Origin: JAAYHG01 sp012735455
GTDB taxonomy: Bacteria; Bacillota; DTU030; DUMP01
NCBI GenBank assembly: GCA_050951365.1
Contig: JBMNIX010000001.1
Coordinates: forward strand, 124,001-188,000
Reading direction: 5' to 3'
DNA: 64,000 nt
Position numbers and translations under genes: made by a program. Positions 6,794 to 13,889 of the stretch are shown in pieces (the stretch's first letter is position 1; every line of letters starts with the position of its first letter). The notes under the pieces were generated by a model. That model did not search any database. It saw only the letters and a list, made by a program, of their open reading frames with translations, and was not told the origin of the DNA.

Positions 6794-9700
6794 TTACTTG
6801 CGTACCCTGAGTAAGCGCTGACGCACAGCTTCCGGGACCAGGTCGGCAACCTTAGCCTTGGCCAGGCACATGTAGGTATCCGAGGCTCCGTAGTAAACCA
6901 GGATTTCGTCCTCATCCTCCAGCACCTCTTTATCCGTATCAGGCACCGCACCACAGGTAAAGACCACATTGGGCACCCAAGAACGACCACGCTCTCCTAT
7001 CTCATGCTCCGTCTCCGGGGAAAGGATAGGATTGGGCGAACGGTAGAGCAGTCGGCCAGGGTCTTTAAGATCCACCAGGATCACTCCAAGCCGATAGGCC
7101 ATGGTGTTGCTAACTCCATGGTAGATAAGCAGCCAACCGTACTTGGTCTTAATGGGTTGGGAGCCGGAACCAATCTTAAGGGAGTCCCACATGAGCCCGG
7201 AACGAGGCCCGATGATGATCTTGTGGTTCTGCTTGGGCCACGGAAACTTCAGGCTGTCGGAATAAGACACCCAGATGCTCGGCTCCACCCGGTGGTACAT
7301 AACCCACTTGTTCTTGATCTTTTCCGGAAAGAGTATGGCATCTTTATCCCAAAGGCCCGGGAAAGCCAGCCCCATGCGCTCCCAGCGGTCAAAGCGCTGC
7401 GCCAGAAAGTCCTCTATCCCGATCACAGCCCCGGCTACCTGGGCCACCACCCCATCGTAGGCAGTGTAGACCATATAGAGTCGGTCGTCGATGACCACCA
7501 CCCGGGGGTCTTCGCAGCCGCGGCTCTCCTCTGGTGTGGCCGGACTAAAGACAGGGTCCGGTAGCCTTGCCACCAGCTGGTCACCGTCGAAGATGGCCAG
7601 GCCAATACGCGACACCTCGTCATCACCAAAGGCTCGATACAAAAGGTGTACCTTTCCCTTCAAGCGCACAGTAGCCGCATTGAGCACATAGCGGCTTTCC
7701 CAGGGATGCTCAGGAACAGGCTCCAGAAGAGGGTTGTGTTCGCTCCGCACCAGCTGTCCGGCTGGCGGCGCATTGCCCACGTCTTGCACTACGACAACTT
7801 CCTCCGCCGGGCGCACTCCCAGGAGCGAATCCACTAAATCAGTGGTTTCGTGGCCTTCACCTATGCGCTTAATCACTTCCATCATGATGTCCTGCGCCCG
7901 GTAACCCATTTCCTTATAGATCTCTTCTAGGAGGTCATGGTGGAACCAGTTGCGCTCTACATGTAACGAGAGGGGCGTGGGCACACCCTTCCCGCCCCGG
8001 AAACTGTAACTGGCCCAGGTCCAAGCAGAGCAGGGGATAAAGGTGCCATCGTCCAGGGTCAGGCTGAGCCCGTAGCCGGCGACCAGCAAGCGCAACAGGC
8101 GCGCTACTTCCTCCCGGCCGGTACGAGACAGGTCGTCTGCCATGACACTCAGACGCCCGGTAAGATCACGGTGGTGCCAGTTTTGGAACATGTTGGCGGC
8201 CGAAAAGATTTTGGGCGCGCGTTGCTTAATCACGGAGTTGACCAGCTTATTGCCGAACTCTTTGCGCTCACGGGCATAGATCTGCCAGACTAAAGAATAG
8301 TGCTCGGCCTCCACTATGCTCTTGGCTATGTGGGTAAAGTAGCGCAGCTTGGGATAGGATCCACCCAATCCCTTGGGAATGTTGCTGACCACTATGCGTG
8401 CTGCTAGGCGATCGTAATGTGTAATATCCCGCAGCTCACCCACACCAGGAAAGGTTTCCGGCGTAAAGACCAAAGGGCGCAGCTCTACTTCTTCCAGGTT
8501 ATCGGGGCGAAGGTTGTCCTCTAGCCACCAGTGAATGCGATCGATGTATTCACGTTCTTCACTGATACAAGCCAAGGCCAGGGCATCCCTGACATCCAGG
8601 TGGGAAAGAAGCTCTGATGTGCTGGAGTAGCCCAGGCCAATCAAGAGGCCAGCCGGTGGGAACTCCGTAAGAAGGCGCTCCAAGATCTCCGCCTTTACCG
8701 TAACTACGTTCTGATGGGGCAGTAGAGTAAAAATCCTCTCTGCTACATCACGTATTCCCTTCGGCGAAAAAAGGTCGCCAGGCAGTAGACCACCCACGGC
8801 TTGTTCCAGCTCGGACATGAACTCCTCCATGCCTGTGCCAATCTCCGCCGGAGTGAGCTTTTTTTCCAGTCCTAGTTCCTCATGCACAAACCTATGAAAA
8901 GCGTCGCTATACTTCCCATGTAAACGCCGAAAGATATGACCGGTCCGAACCGGATTTCCACCCAAGCCCTTTATTTCTTTGGGCAGAGCCAAAGGAACAC
9001 CGGGAATAAATTCCAGGTAGTCCAGGGGAGTGATCACCGGCCGTACCTCAGCTGCGCGTTCTACCCAGGTTTTCAAGAAACCACTCTTGAAGCGGCGGAA
9101 TTCCTTAACCTGGTTTTTTCTTAGTCGTCGCACCTGTTCATAAGTAAGTTCTTCCAGATCCAGGTTTTTGACCTCACCTACCTGGGTGCGAAAACTGTTT
9201 ATGCTTATGATGAAGCTGGCAACCCGGCAGTCATAGGCTGCACGCAACCCCTCCAGGATATCATCTGGTTTTAAGCCTTGATCGAAGGCATACGCTTGAA
9301 GCAGATAGTAGACCACGTGGGTCCAAAGCTCTTCGTTGAGGCAAAACCCTTCCCCCTGGCTGGCGTTGTCGCTCAAAGCTTCAAGGGCCTGATACTCAGC
9401 CGCTGGTAAAACCCGAGCAAAGAGAGACCTAAACTGATCAAAGCCATTTTGAAAGGAGGCCACCAACTCCTCTACGTGACAATTCATCTCAAATGGACGG
9501 TCACGTGCCTCTAGGCCATAAATATCAGGACACTTGAGGATCAGTTCGGACTTAAGCCAGTAATCCTCATTGCTCTTGGCACAATCAAAGAGAGCACGGG
9601 CCACCTCCTTGAAGACGTGCGTCCTCTTTGCCAGGGTAGGAGGACTGAACTTAGTTCCCAGGCTGACCTCGCAGATTCTCTTGCCCCATACCACTGCTTG

Positions 9701-10372
9701 AGCAAGCAGCCATGGGTTCACTCCGAATCCGCCGGCAGCACCGTACCACCAATCGATACCTGTACAGTATTCTTCTACCAGACTGCGTGAGATGCCATAA
9801 AGACCACTGAGAGGATCGCTTGCCCGCAGGCCAAAGAGCGCCTCCAAAAGCGGCCCCGCGAAAAGGGCCCCGGTAGGATCCTCAAAGTAGTGGCGCCGAA
9901 AACTGGAGATAACCAAGTCGTAGTCTTTGAGCAGAGGGAAAAGAAGCCTTTCTATCCAACTGGCCTTGAAACCAAAGCTATCCTGCTGTTTAAGATCCGC
10001 TTCTAGTAGTAGCGCATCCGCAGCCAAGGCCCGTGCTATCTCGAGTATGGCGCGGATGCTGAACCCGCGGCCATTGGCGCCTTCTGGTAGTAAAAAGGCG
10101 TGACAAGGCACCTCCAGTTCTAGGCCTTCCACAGCCGCCAGCGCCTCATGCCCCGCTGGATCACCTGCACATACTAAGAGCGGCTTCACATTGAGAAAAG
10201 GTTTTAAACCCTGAACTGCAGTTGCTAAAACCTGAGGCAGTGTATCCTTCTCATTGTAAAAGGGGATCCCTACCACCACATCATTGCTGCCTAGGTCTTC
10301 AATCCTCTTCAGAGCTCCATCGAGCACCTGCTGGAATAGCGCTTCGCGCCTTCTCAACTCTTGAATATCCAT
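6794..10372 (-). CDS. Bifunctional glycosyltransferase (GT2/GT81-like) - GH130 fusion
   Basis: The 1,192-residue protein starts with a GT-A-type glycosyltransferase domain (about 1-300): VVVGIPFYNEKDTLP at about 32-46, EADLKQ in the place of the metal-binding DXD, and a WWYGAAGGFGVNPWLL segment reminiscent of GT81 glucosyl- or mannosyl-phosphoglycerate synthases. The middle (about 300-870) is helical and unassigned. Residues 878-1192 are a GH130 beta-mannoside phosphorylase/hydrolase-type five-bladed propeller with the GCEDPRV motif carrying the probable catalytic Asp, YRAFGDD and an SWVPNVVF strand. Start chosen at ATG 10372 behind GGGAGGGG; a TTG 15 bases upstream overlaps that site. It may make or turn over a mannose- or glucose-containing solute or glycan. 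Confidence 0.8.
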   Translation of the reverse strand: MDIQELRRREALFQQVLDGALKRIEDLGSNDVVVGIPFYNEKDTLPQVLATAVQGLKPFLNVKPLLVCAGDPAGHEALAAVEGLELEVPCHAFLLPEGANGRGFSIRAILEIARALAADALLLEADLKQQDSFGFKASWIERLLFPLLKDYDLVISSFRRHYFEDPTGALFAGPLLEALFGLRASDPLSGLYGISRSLVEEYCTGIDWWYGAAGGFGVNPWLLAQAVVWGKRICEVSLGTKFSPPTLAKRTHVFKEVARALFDCAKSNEDYWLKSELILKCPDIYGLEARDRPFEMNCHVEELVASFQNGFDQFRSLFARVLPAAEYQALEALSDNASQGEGFCLNEELWTHVVYYLLQAYAFDQGLKPDDILEGLRAAYDCRVASFIISINSFRTQVGEVKNLDLEELTYEQVRRLRKNQVKEFRRFKSGFLKTWVERAAEVRPVITPLDYLEFIPGVPLALPKEIKGLGGNPVRTGHIFRRLHGKYSDAFHRFVHEELGLEKKLTPAEIGTGMEEFMSELEQAVGGLLPGDLFSPKGIRDVAERIFTLLPHQNVVTVKAEILERLLTEFPPAGLLIGLGYSSTSELLSHLDVRDALALACISEEREYIDRIHWWLEDNLRPDNLEEVELRPLVFTPETFPGVGELRDITHYDRLAARIVVSNIPKGLGGSYPKLRYFTHIAKSIVEAEHYSLVWQIYARERKEFGNKLVNSVIKQRAPKIFSAANMFQNWHHRDLTGRLSVMADDLSRTGREEVARLLRLLVAGYGLSLTLDDGTFIPCSAWTWASYSFRGGKGVPTPLSLHVERNWFHHDLLEEIYKEMGYRAQDIMMEVIKRIGEGHETTDLVDSLLGVRPAEEVVVVQDVGNAPPAGQLVRSEHNPLLEPVPEHPWESRYVLNAATVRLKGKVHLLYRAFGDDEVSRIGLAIFDGDQLVARLPDPVFSPATPEESRGCEDPRVVVIDDRLYMVYTAYDGVVAQVAGAVIGIEDFLAQRFDRWERMGLAFPGLWDKDAILFPEKIKNKWVMYHRVEPSIWVSYSDSLKFPWPKQNHKIIIGPRSGLMWDSLKIGSGSQPIKTKYGWLLIYHGVSNTMAYRLGVILVDLKDPGRLLYRSPNPILSPETEHEIGERGRSWVPNVVFTCGAVPDTDKEVLEDEDEILVYYGASDTYMCLAKAKVADLVPEAVRQRLLRVRK

Positions 10373-10424
10373 ATCTGCCCCTCCCAAAGCCGGAAGTATT
10401 ACCTAGGATACCCCGTTTACTAAG

Positions 10425-10458
10425 GAAGCAAGCAAGAAAGTCCCGGTTTCCCGGGACT
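10425..10458 (-). terminator. Intrinsic terminator after the GntR gene
   Basis: On the minus strand AGTCCCGG pairs with CCGGGACT across a 4-base loop (10439-10458) and is followed by TTTCTTGCTTGCTT. The T-run is imperfect, so strength is uncertain. Confidence 0.55.
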
Positions 10459-10462
10459 AGAG

Positions 10463-11164
10463 TCAAGAATCCTCGTGGGAGTTGTCCTTTTTTTCTTGTT
10501 CGGTAACAAACCGCAGTAAGTTGTTGCGGGCATTTTTCATATGCTTGGCTATAAGACGCGCTGCTTCCTCACTGTCACCTGCCTCTACCGCTTCCAGAAT
10601 AGACTTGTGCTCCCGCACCGAGTCATGAATCCGACCGGGCACACTAAGGGAACGCAGTCGCGCCTGTTCTACATAATCCAACATGCTGCCAAGGGCATAG
10701 CGTAGGGATTTGCTCTTGCTGGCCTCCAGGAGAAGGCGATGAAACTCTGTGTCCAACACGGTGATCTGGTGGACATCATCCTTGGCCACGTAAAACTCCT
10801 GCAGCTCAAGCACCTCGTGCAGCTTCTTCAACTCCTCGGGGGTAACGCGAGCAGCGGCCCACCTTGCTACCAATCCCTCCAGGTGCTCCCTAATAACAAA
10901 AATATCCTCCACGTCCTGAGTAGTGATTCCTTCTACCACCACGCCACGATTGGGAAGGTAACGAACCAAGCCCTCTATCTCTAGCTGCCTAATAGCCTCT
11001 CGAATGGGGGTACGACTCACACCGTACTGAGAGGCCAGCTTAAGCTCCACTAAGCTTTCCCCTCGGCTGAAACGACCTCTTAATATATCATCCCGGAGCT
11101 GGACAAAGATGCTGTCTCTTAGGACCTCTCTTCCTGCCCTGCGTGCTTCACCTCTGCGTGGCAA
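10463..11164 (-). CDS. GntR family transcriptional regulator, FadR/FCD subfamily
   Basis: The N-terminal winged helix (about residues 12-78) includes SQYGVSRTPIREAIRQLEIEG. The all-helical FCD effector domain follows, with the metal/effector ligand pattern DTEFH, REHKSI and AKHMKNAR. FCD regulators sense small carboxylates or sugar acids. I chose the TTG at 11164 because GGAGGGAGGG sits 6 bases upstream. An ATG at 11221 gives 19 more residues, has no ribosome site, and lies inside a TGTATAC-containing site downstream of the promoter. The regulator probably controls itself and the small gene upstream. Confidence 0.88.
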   Translation of the reverse strand: MPRRGEARRAGREVLRDSIFVQLRDDILRGRFSRGESLVELKLASQYGVSRTPIREAIRQLEIEGLVRYLPNRGVVVEGITTQDVEDIFVIREHLEGLVARWAAARVTPEELKKLHEVLELQEFYVAKDDVHQITVLDTEFHRLLLEASKSKSLRYALGSMLDYVEQARLRSLSVPGRIHDSVREHKSILEAVEAGDSEEAARLIAKHMKNARNNLLRFVTEQEKKDNSHEDS

Positions 11165-11220
11165 CTCAAACCCTCCCTCCAACATTGCCTCTAGCCCCAA
11201 GCTGAGCCTACCACAGCACA

Positions 11221-11235
11221 TAAATGTATACCAAA
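11221..11235 (-). promoter_or_regulatory. Candidate GntR operator 1
   Basis: TTTGGTATACATTT lies just downstream of the GntR-gene promoter and shares the TGTATAC core with a second site at 11570-11580. FadR-type regulators commonly bind short palindromes of this kind; the link is inference. Confidence 0.45.
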
Positions 11236-11243
11236 GTTATTGT

Positions 11244-11272
11244 ATTCTATATTGCCTTATACCGCAAGGCAA
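11244..11272 (-). promoter_or_regulatory. Promoter of the GntR regulator gene
   Basis: On the minus strand TTGCCT (11272-11267) and TAGAAT (11249-11244) are 17 bases apart. The predicted start of transcription is near 11237, just before operator 1. This supports the TTG start at 11164. Confidence 0.55.
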
Positions 11273-11281
11273 AAAGAAGCA
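11268..11281. repeat. 14-base direct repeat, copy 1
   Basis: GGCAAAAAGAAGCA is identical to positions 11604-11617. This copy covers the T-run of the small-gene terminator. Confidence 0.7.
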
Positions 11282-11297
11282 CCCGCAATTGGGGTGC
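11271..11297 (-). terminator. Intrinsic terminator after the 48-residue small gene
   Basis: On the minus strand GCACCC (11297-11292) pairs with GGGTGC (11284-11279) and is followed by TTCTTTTT. It ends the small transcript and separates it from the GntR gene. Confidence 0.65.
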
Positions 11298-11368
11298 AAA
11301 GCCGTATAGGAAGCCAGCCATTGACAAATTCATGTAGTTCCGCCCCGTAAGTACTGTAGGAGCGGTGC

Positions 11369-11515
11369 CTAGTCCTCCAGGGGGCGACTTGATAGGTAGT
11401 TGTCCACAAACATACCCCCGAGTGCAACCAGAGCCGTTTCTACTGGAGGTTGAGGCATTTCAAGCAGCTGCAATTCCCTGCTTACCAAACCCCAGAAGGC
11501 CGTACTTACACTCAC
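11369..11515 (-). CDS. Small protein of 48 residues, unknown function
   Basis: A GTG-started frame of 48 codons plus TAG lies between the cysteine desulfurase and GntR genes. It has a strong GGGAGGTG ribosome site 6 bases before the GTG, its own promoter (11570-11598) and its own terminator (11271-11297). The protein begins MSVSTAFWGLVSRELQ and ends YLSSRPLED, with two short likely helices around a Pro-rich turn and no membrane segment or signal. I do not recognise it. The transcript also carries long complementary segments (GTAAGTAC/GTACTTAC, CCTCCAG/CTGGAGG), so it could instead be a structured RNA. A TGTATAC site over its promoter suggests control by the neighbouring GntR protein. Confidence 0.5.
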   Translation of the reverse strand: MSVSTAFWGLVSRELQLLEMPQPPVETALVALGGMFVDNYLSSRPLED

Positions 11516-11541
11516 CCCTGGCACCTCCCTGGTTGTCGGCT

Positions 11542-11558
11542 ACAGGCAGGATGCCTGT
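11542..11558 (-). other. Leader hairpin of the small-gene transcript
   Basis: ACAGGCA and TGCCTGT form a perfect 7-base-pair hairpin with a 3-base loop near the predicted 5' end of the transcript (about 11563), upstream of the ribosome site. Confidence 0.55.
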
Positions 11559-11569
11559 ATTCGTGTATT

Positions 11570-11598
11570 ATTGTATACATCCTCGGGCAAAAAGTCAA
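11570..11598 (-). promoter_or_regulatory. Promoter of the small gene with overlapping GntR-type site
   Basis: On the minus strand TTGACT (11598-11593) and TACAAT (11575-11570) are exactly 17 bases apart. ATGTATACAAT (11580-11570) overlaps the -10 box and shares its TGTATAC core with operator 1 of the GntR gene, so repression by that protein is likely. Confidence 0.7.
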
Positions 11599-11603
11599 CA
11601 CCT

Positions 11604-11617
11604 GGCAAAAAGAAGCA
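11604..11617. repeat. 14-base direct repeat, copy 2
   Basis: GGCAAAAAGAAGCA, identical to 11268-11281. The two copies bracket the promoter, small gene and terminator. Confidence 0.7.
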
Positions 11618-11654
11618 ATTTTCCTTGTTGGCAGTCGTTAAGGCTGCTATGCCC

Positions 11655-12809
11655 TTAATGATACCCGGCTGCAAATCGTTCCAGGGCCTGAAGAGCGGCA
11701 TGCACGTCCACTTCTGTATTAAAATAGCCAAAAGAAAAGCGCAGCGTGCCCTCCGGGAAGGTGCCTATGGTCCGGTGGGCCAACGGTGAACAGTGTAGGC
11801 CAGAGCGCACCATAATCCCATACTCTGCGTCTAGACGATAGGCCACCTCGCCCAAGTCTAGCCCTGGCAAAGTCACCGACACCGTGGGCACCCGCTCTCT
11901 GTCCTCATCCGGACCATAAAACCTAAGACCCGAAATCTCTCTAAGACCTGCGATAAAAAGCCGCGTCAAGTTGCTTTCGTGGACTCGGATTCTTGCCAGT
12001 CCCTGTTCCAGAACAAACTCTACGCCGGCGCCCAGTCCCGCAATTCCCACTGTATTTAGCGTCCCTGCCTCAAACTTATCCGGTAGGTCTTCGGGCTGCT
12101 CTTCCCGGTCTGACCGGCTGCCTGTGCCTCCTTGTACCAGAGGCACCATCTGGGCCGCCGCTCGCTCACTGAGGACAAAACCGCCTGTGCCAGGTGGCCC
12201 ATATAAAGATTTATGGCCTGTAAAAGCCAGAACATCTGTTGCCAAATCCCCGAAATTCAGATCCAGGTAACCGGCAGCCTGAGCAGTATCCAGCACATAA
12301 TAAACACCGGCCTCTCTGGCAATGCGGCCCACCGCATGAATGGGCATTAATGTGCCTGTAACATTGGACGCTGCAGTGAGCACAATCATTTTAGTGTCCG
12401 GCCGCAACGCCTTACGGACATCCTCAGGATCAAGTTCGCCCTTGGAGTTGCACGGGACAATGGATACCTCGATATCTCCCTCCGCTTCGAGAAAGCGAAG
12501 CGGCCTGATAACTGAGTTGTGCTCCATACTACTGGTTATAACATGATCACCCGGGACAAGAAGGCCTTTAAAGGCCGTATTAAGGGCATAGGTAACATTG
12601 GGCATGAAGACGACCTGCTTTTCCGTAGGGACGTTGAACAAGGAACAAACTCTGCTGCGGGTTGAGAACACTAGCCTACCCGAGGCCAAGCTGCTGGCAT
12701 AGCCACCCCGCCCCGGGCTTGTTCCCAGGGTGCGCATGTAACTTTCCATTGCCTGCCAAACAGTATCCGGCTTGGGGTTGCTTGTGGCGGCATTATCAAG
12801 GTAAATCAT
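11655..12809 (-). CDS. Class V aminotransferase, cysteine desulfurase family
   Basis: The 384-residue PLP enzyme has the cysteine desulfurase layout: YLDNAAT at 3-9, His97 stacking on the cofactor, Asp174 and Gln177, the PLP lysine Lys200 in TGHKSLYGPPGTGG, and the catalytic cysteine Cys340 in RSGLHCSPLAH. It removes sulfur (or selenium) from cysteine or selenocysteine as an enzyme-bound persulfide. It belongs with the shorter SufS-like proteins often found beside yedE/tusA genes. Its start overlaps the 3' end of the LysR gene by 14 bases, so the two are translated together. It probably supplies persulfide to the TusA-like carriers in this cluster. Confidence 0.88.
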   Translation of the reverse strand: MIYLDNAATSNPKPDTVWQAMESYMRTLGTSPGRGGYASSLASGRLVFSTRSRVCSLFNVPTEKQVVFMPNVTYALNTAFKGLLVPGDHVITSSMEHNSVIRPLRFLEAEGDIEVSIVPCNSKGELDPEDVRKALRPDTKMIVLTAASNVTGTLMPIHAVGRIAREAGVYYVLDTAQAAGYLDLNFGDLATDVLAFTGHKSLYGPPGTGGFVLSERAAAQMVPLVQGGTGSRSDREEQPEDLPDKFEAGTLNTVGIAGLGAGVEFVLEQGLARIRVHESNLTRLFIAGLREISGLRFYGPDEDRERVPTVSVTLPGLDLGEVAYRLDAEYGIMVRSGLHCSPLAHRTIGTFPEGTLRFSFGYFNTEVDVHAALQALERFAAGYH

Positions 12810-13716
12810 TTTCGGATCCCCCCTTTAGCTGAACCATTAGATATTTTTTCATCATCTCCGCTGCCGGTGAAAGCACTTTGTTCCTATGGTTGACCAGATA
12901 GAACCTTCGTTTAAGATTGAGATCCTTTATGATAAAGCGGCGCAGACGCCCAGATTCAACTTCTTCCTCTACGGCAAGAGCGGAAACAACCCCTAAGCCC
13001 AAACCACCGGCCACAGCTGTCTTCATCGCCTCTACGCTTTGCATACGAGCTCTAACATTCAAAAGCTCCGGCTCACAACCTTTGGCCTTGAGAGCATCAT
13101 CAAATGTCTTTTGGGTACCTGAACCCACTTCCCGCAACACAAAGGGTTCAGTCAAAACCTCCTGGTAGCCGATTTCCTCAGGCCAAGAGCTATAACGACC
13201 GGTGGAAGAAGCTATGAGGACAACCTGATCTGTCATTAACGGCTGCGCTTCTACCTCATCTCCTCCTCCCAACATACCCAAAATACCTAACTCAGCTTCG
13301 TAACTAGTAACGCGCCTCCATACTTCCTGCGAGTCCGAGCGGAAAAGCTGTATGAACACCTGCGGGTAGAGGGCAAGGAATTCTGGCAACAGTTTGGGTA
13401 GTACGTAGTCCGCCGGGACACTGCTCGCCCAGACATTGAGTTCGCCTGCCACAACAGTTCTAAAGCTTTGCATGGCCACCAGCGCCCTATCTCTTTGCAC
13501 GATTATATCAGAAGCCCACTTAAGAAACCTCTTCCCAGCTGGTGCCAAAGTGTAGCCTCTGCCCTGGCGTTCAAACAGTCTCACGCCCAATTCCTTTTCC
13601 AGGGCGGCCATCTGTACACTGATCGTAGGTTGTGACACATAAAGGTTTTTCGCTGCCGCACTAAAAGTACCACAGCGCGCTATCTCCAAAAAAATTTCCA
13701 CCTGTTTAAAATCCAT
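12796..13716 (-). CDS. LysR family transcriptional regulator
   Basis: The 306-residue protein has the LysR winged helix at residues 1-60 (TFSAAAKNLYVSQPTISVQMAAL) and a periplasmic-binding-protein-like effector domain (about 90-295). It resembles CysB/CysL-type regulators of sulfur genes, though the effector cannot be read from sequence. GGGGAGTGAGGCG precedes the ATG. It is divergent from yedE with 173 bases between them, the usual LysR arrangement, and overlaps the cysteine desulfurase gene it probably co-expresses. Confidence 0.9.
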   Translation of the reverse strand: MDFKQVEIFLEIARCGTFSAAAKNLYVSQPTISVQMAALEKELGVRLFERQGRGYTLAPAGKRFLKWASDIIVQRDRALVAMQSFRTVVAGELNVWASSVPADYVLPKLLPEFLALYPQVFIQLFRSDSQEVWRRVTSYEAELGILGMLGGGDEVEAQPLMTDQVVLIASSTGRYSSWPEEIGYQEVLTEPFVLREVGSGTQKTFDDALKAKGCEPELLNVRARMQSVEAMKTAVAGGLGLGVVSALAVEEEVESGRLRRFIIKDLNLKRRFYLVNHRNKVLSPAAEMMKKYLMVQLKGGSENDLP

Positions 13717-13772
13717 CGCCTCACTCCCCGCTCTTTACCATCCAAAATGCCTACCTGCCTCAGAGCTGTGTC

Positions 13773-13804
13773 AATAACTTATTACGTTTCCAAATGAATA
13801 ACTT
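13773..13804. promoter_or_regulatory. Candidate LysR binding region
   Basis: Two AATAACTT direct repeats (13773-13780 and 13797-13804) contain an inverted TTATT-N13-AATAA, just upstream of the yedE promoter in the divergent region. LysR proteins bind such AT-rich dyads; assignment is inference from position. Confidence 0.4.
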
Positions 13805-13826
13805 TTGCTGTATTAATATTAGGTAT

Positions 13827-13855
13827 TTGCCCCTCATTTTCCTGCCGCCTATAAT
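13827..13855 (+). promoter_or_regulatory. Promoter of yedE
   Basis: TTGCCC (13827-13832) and a consensus TATAAT (13850-13855) are 17 bases apart, 35 bases before the yedE start. Confidence 0.75.
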
Positions 13856-13889
13856 AAAATTGGTGGATCTTTAACGAGGGGGAGTCGAT

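Noticed and set aside
11365..11658. A 97-residue plus-strand frame in the region between GntR and cysteine desulfurase genes
   Set aside because: No ribosome site or promoter on that strand; all expression signals in this region point to the minus strand.
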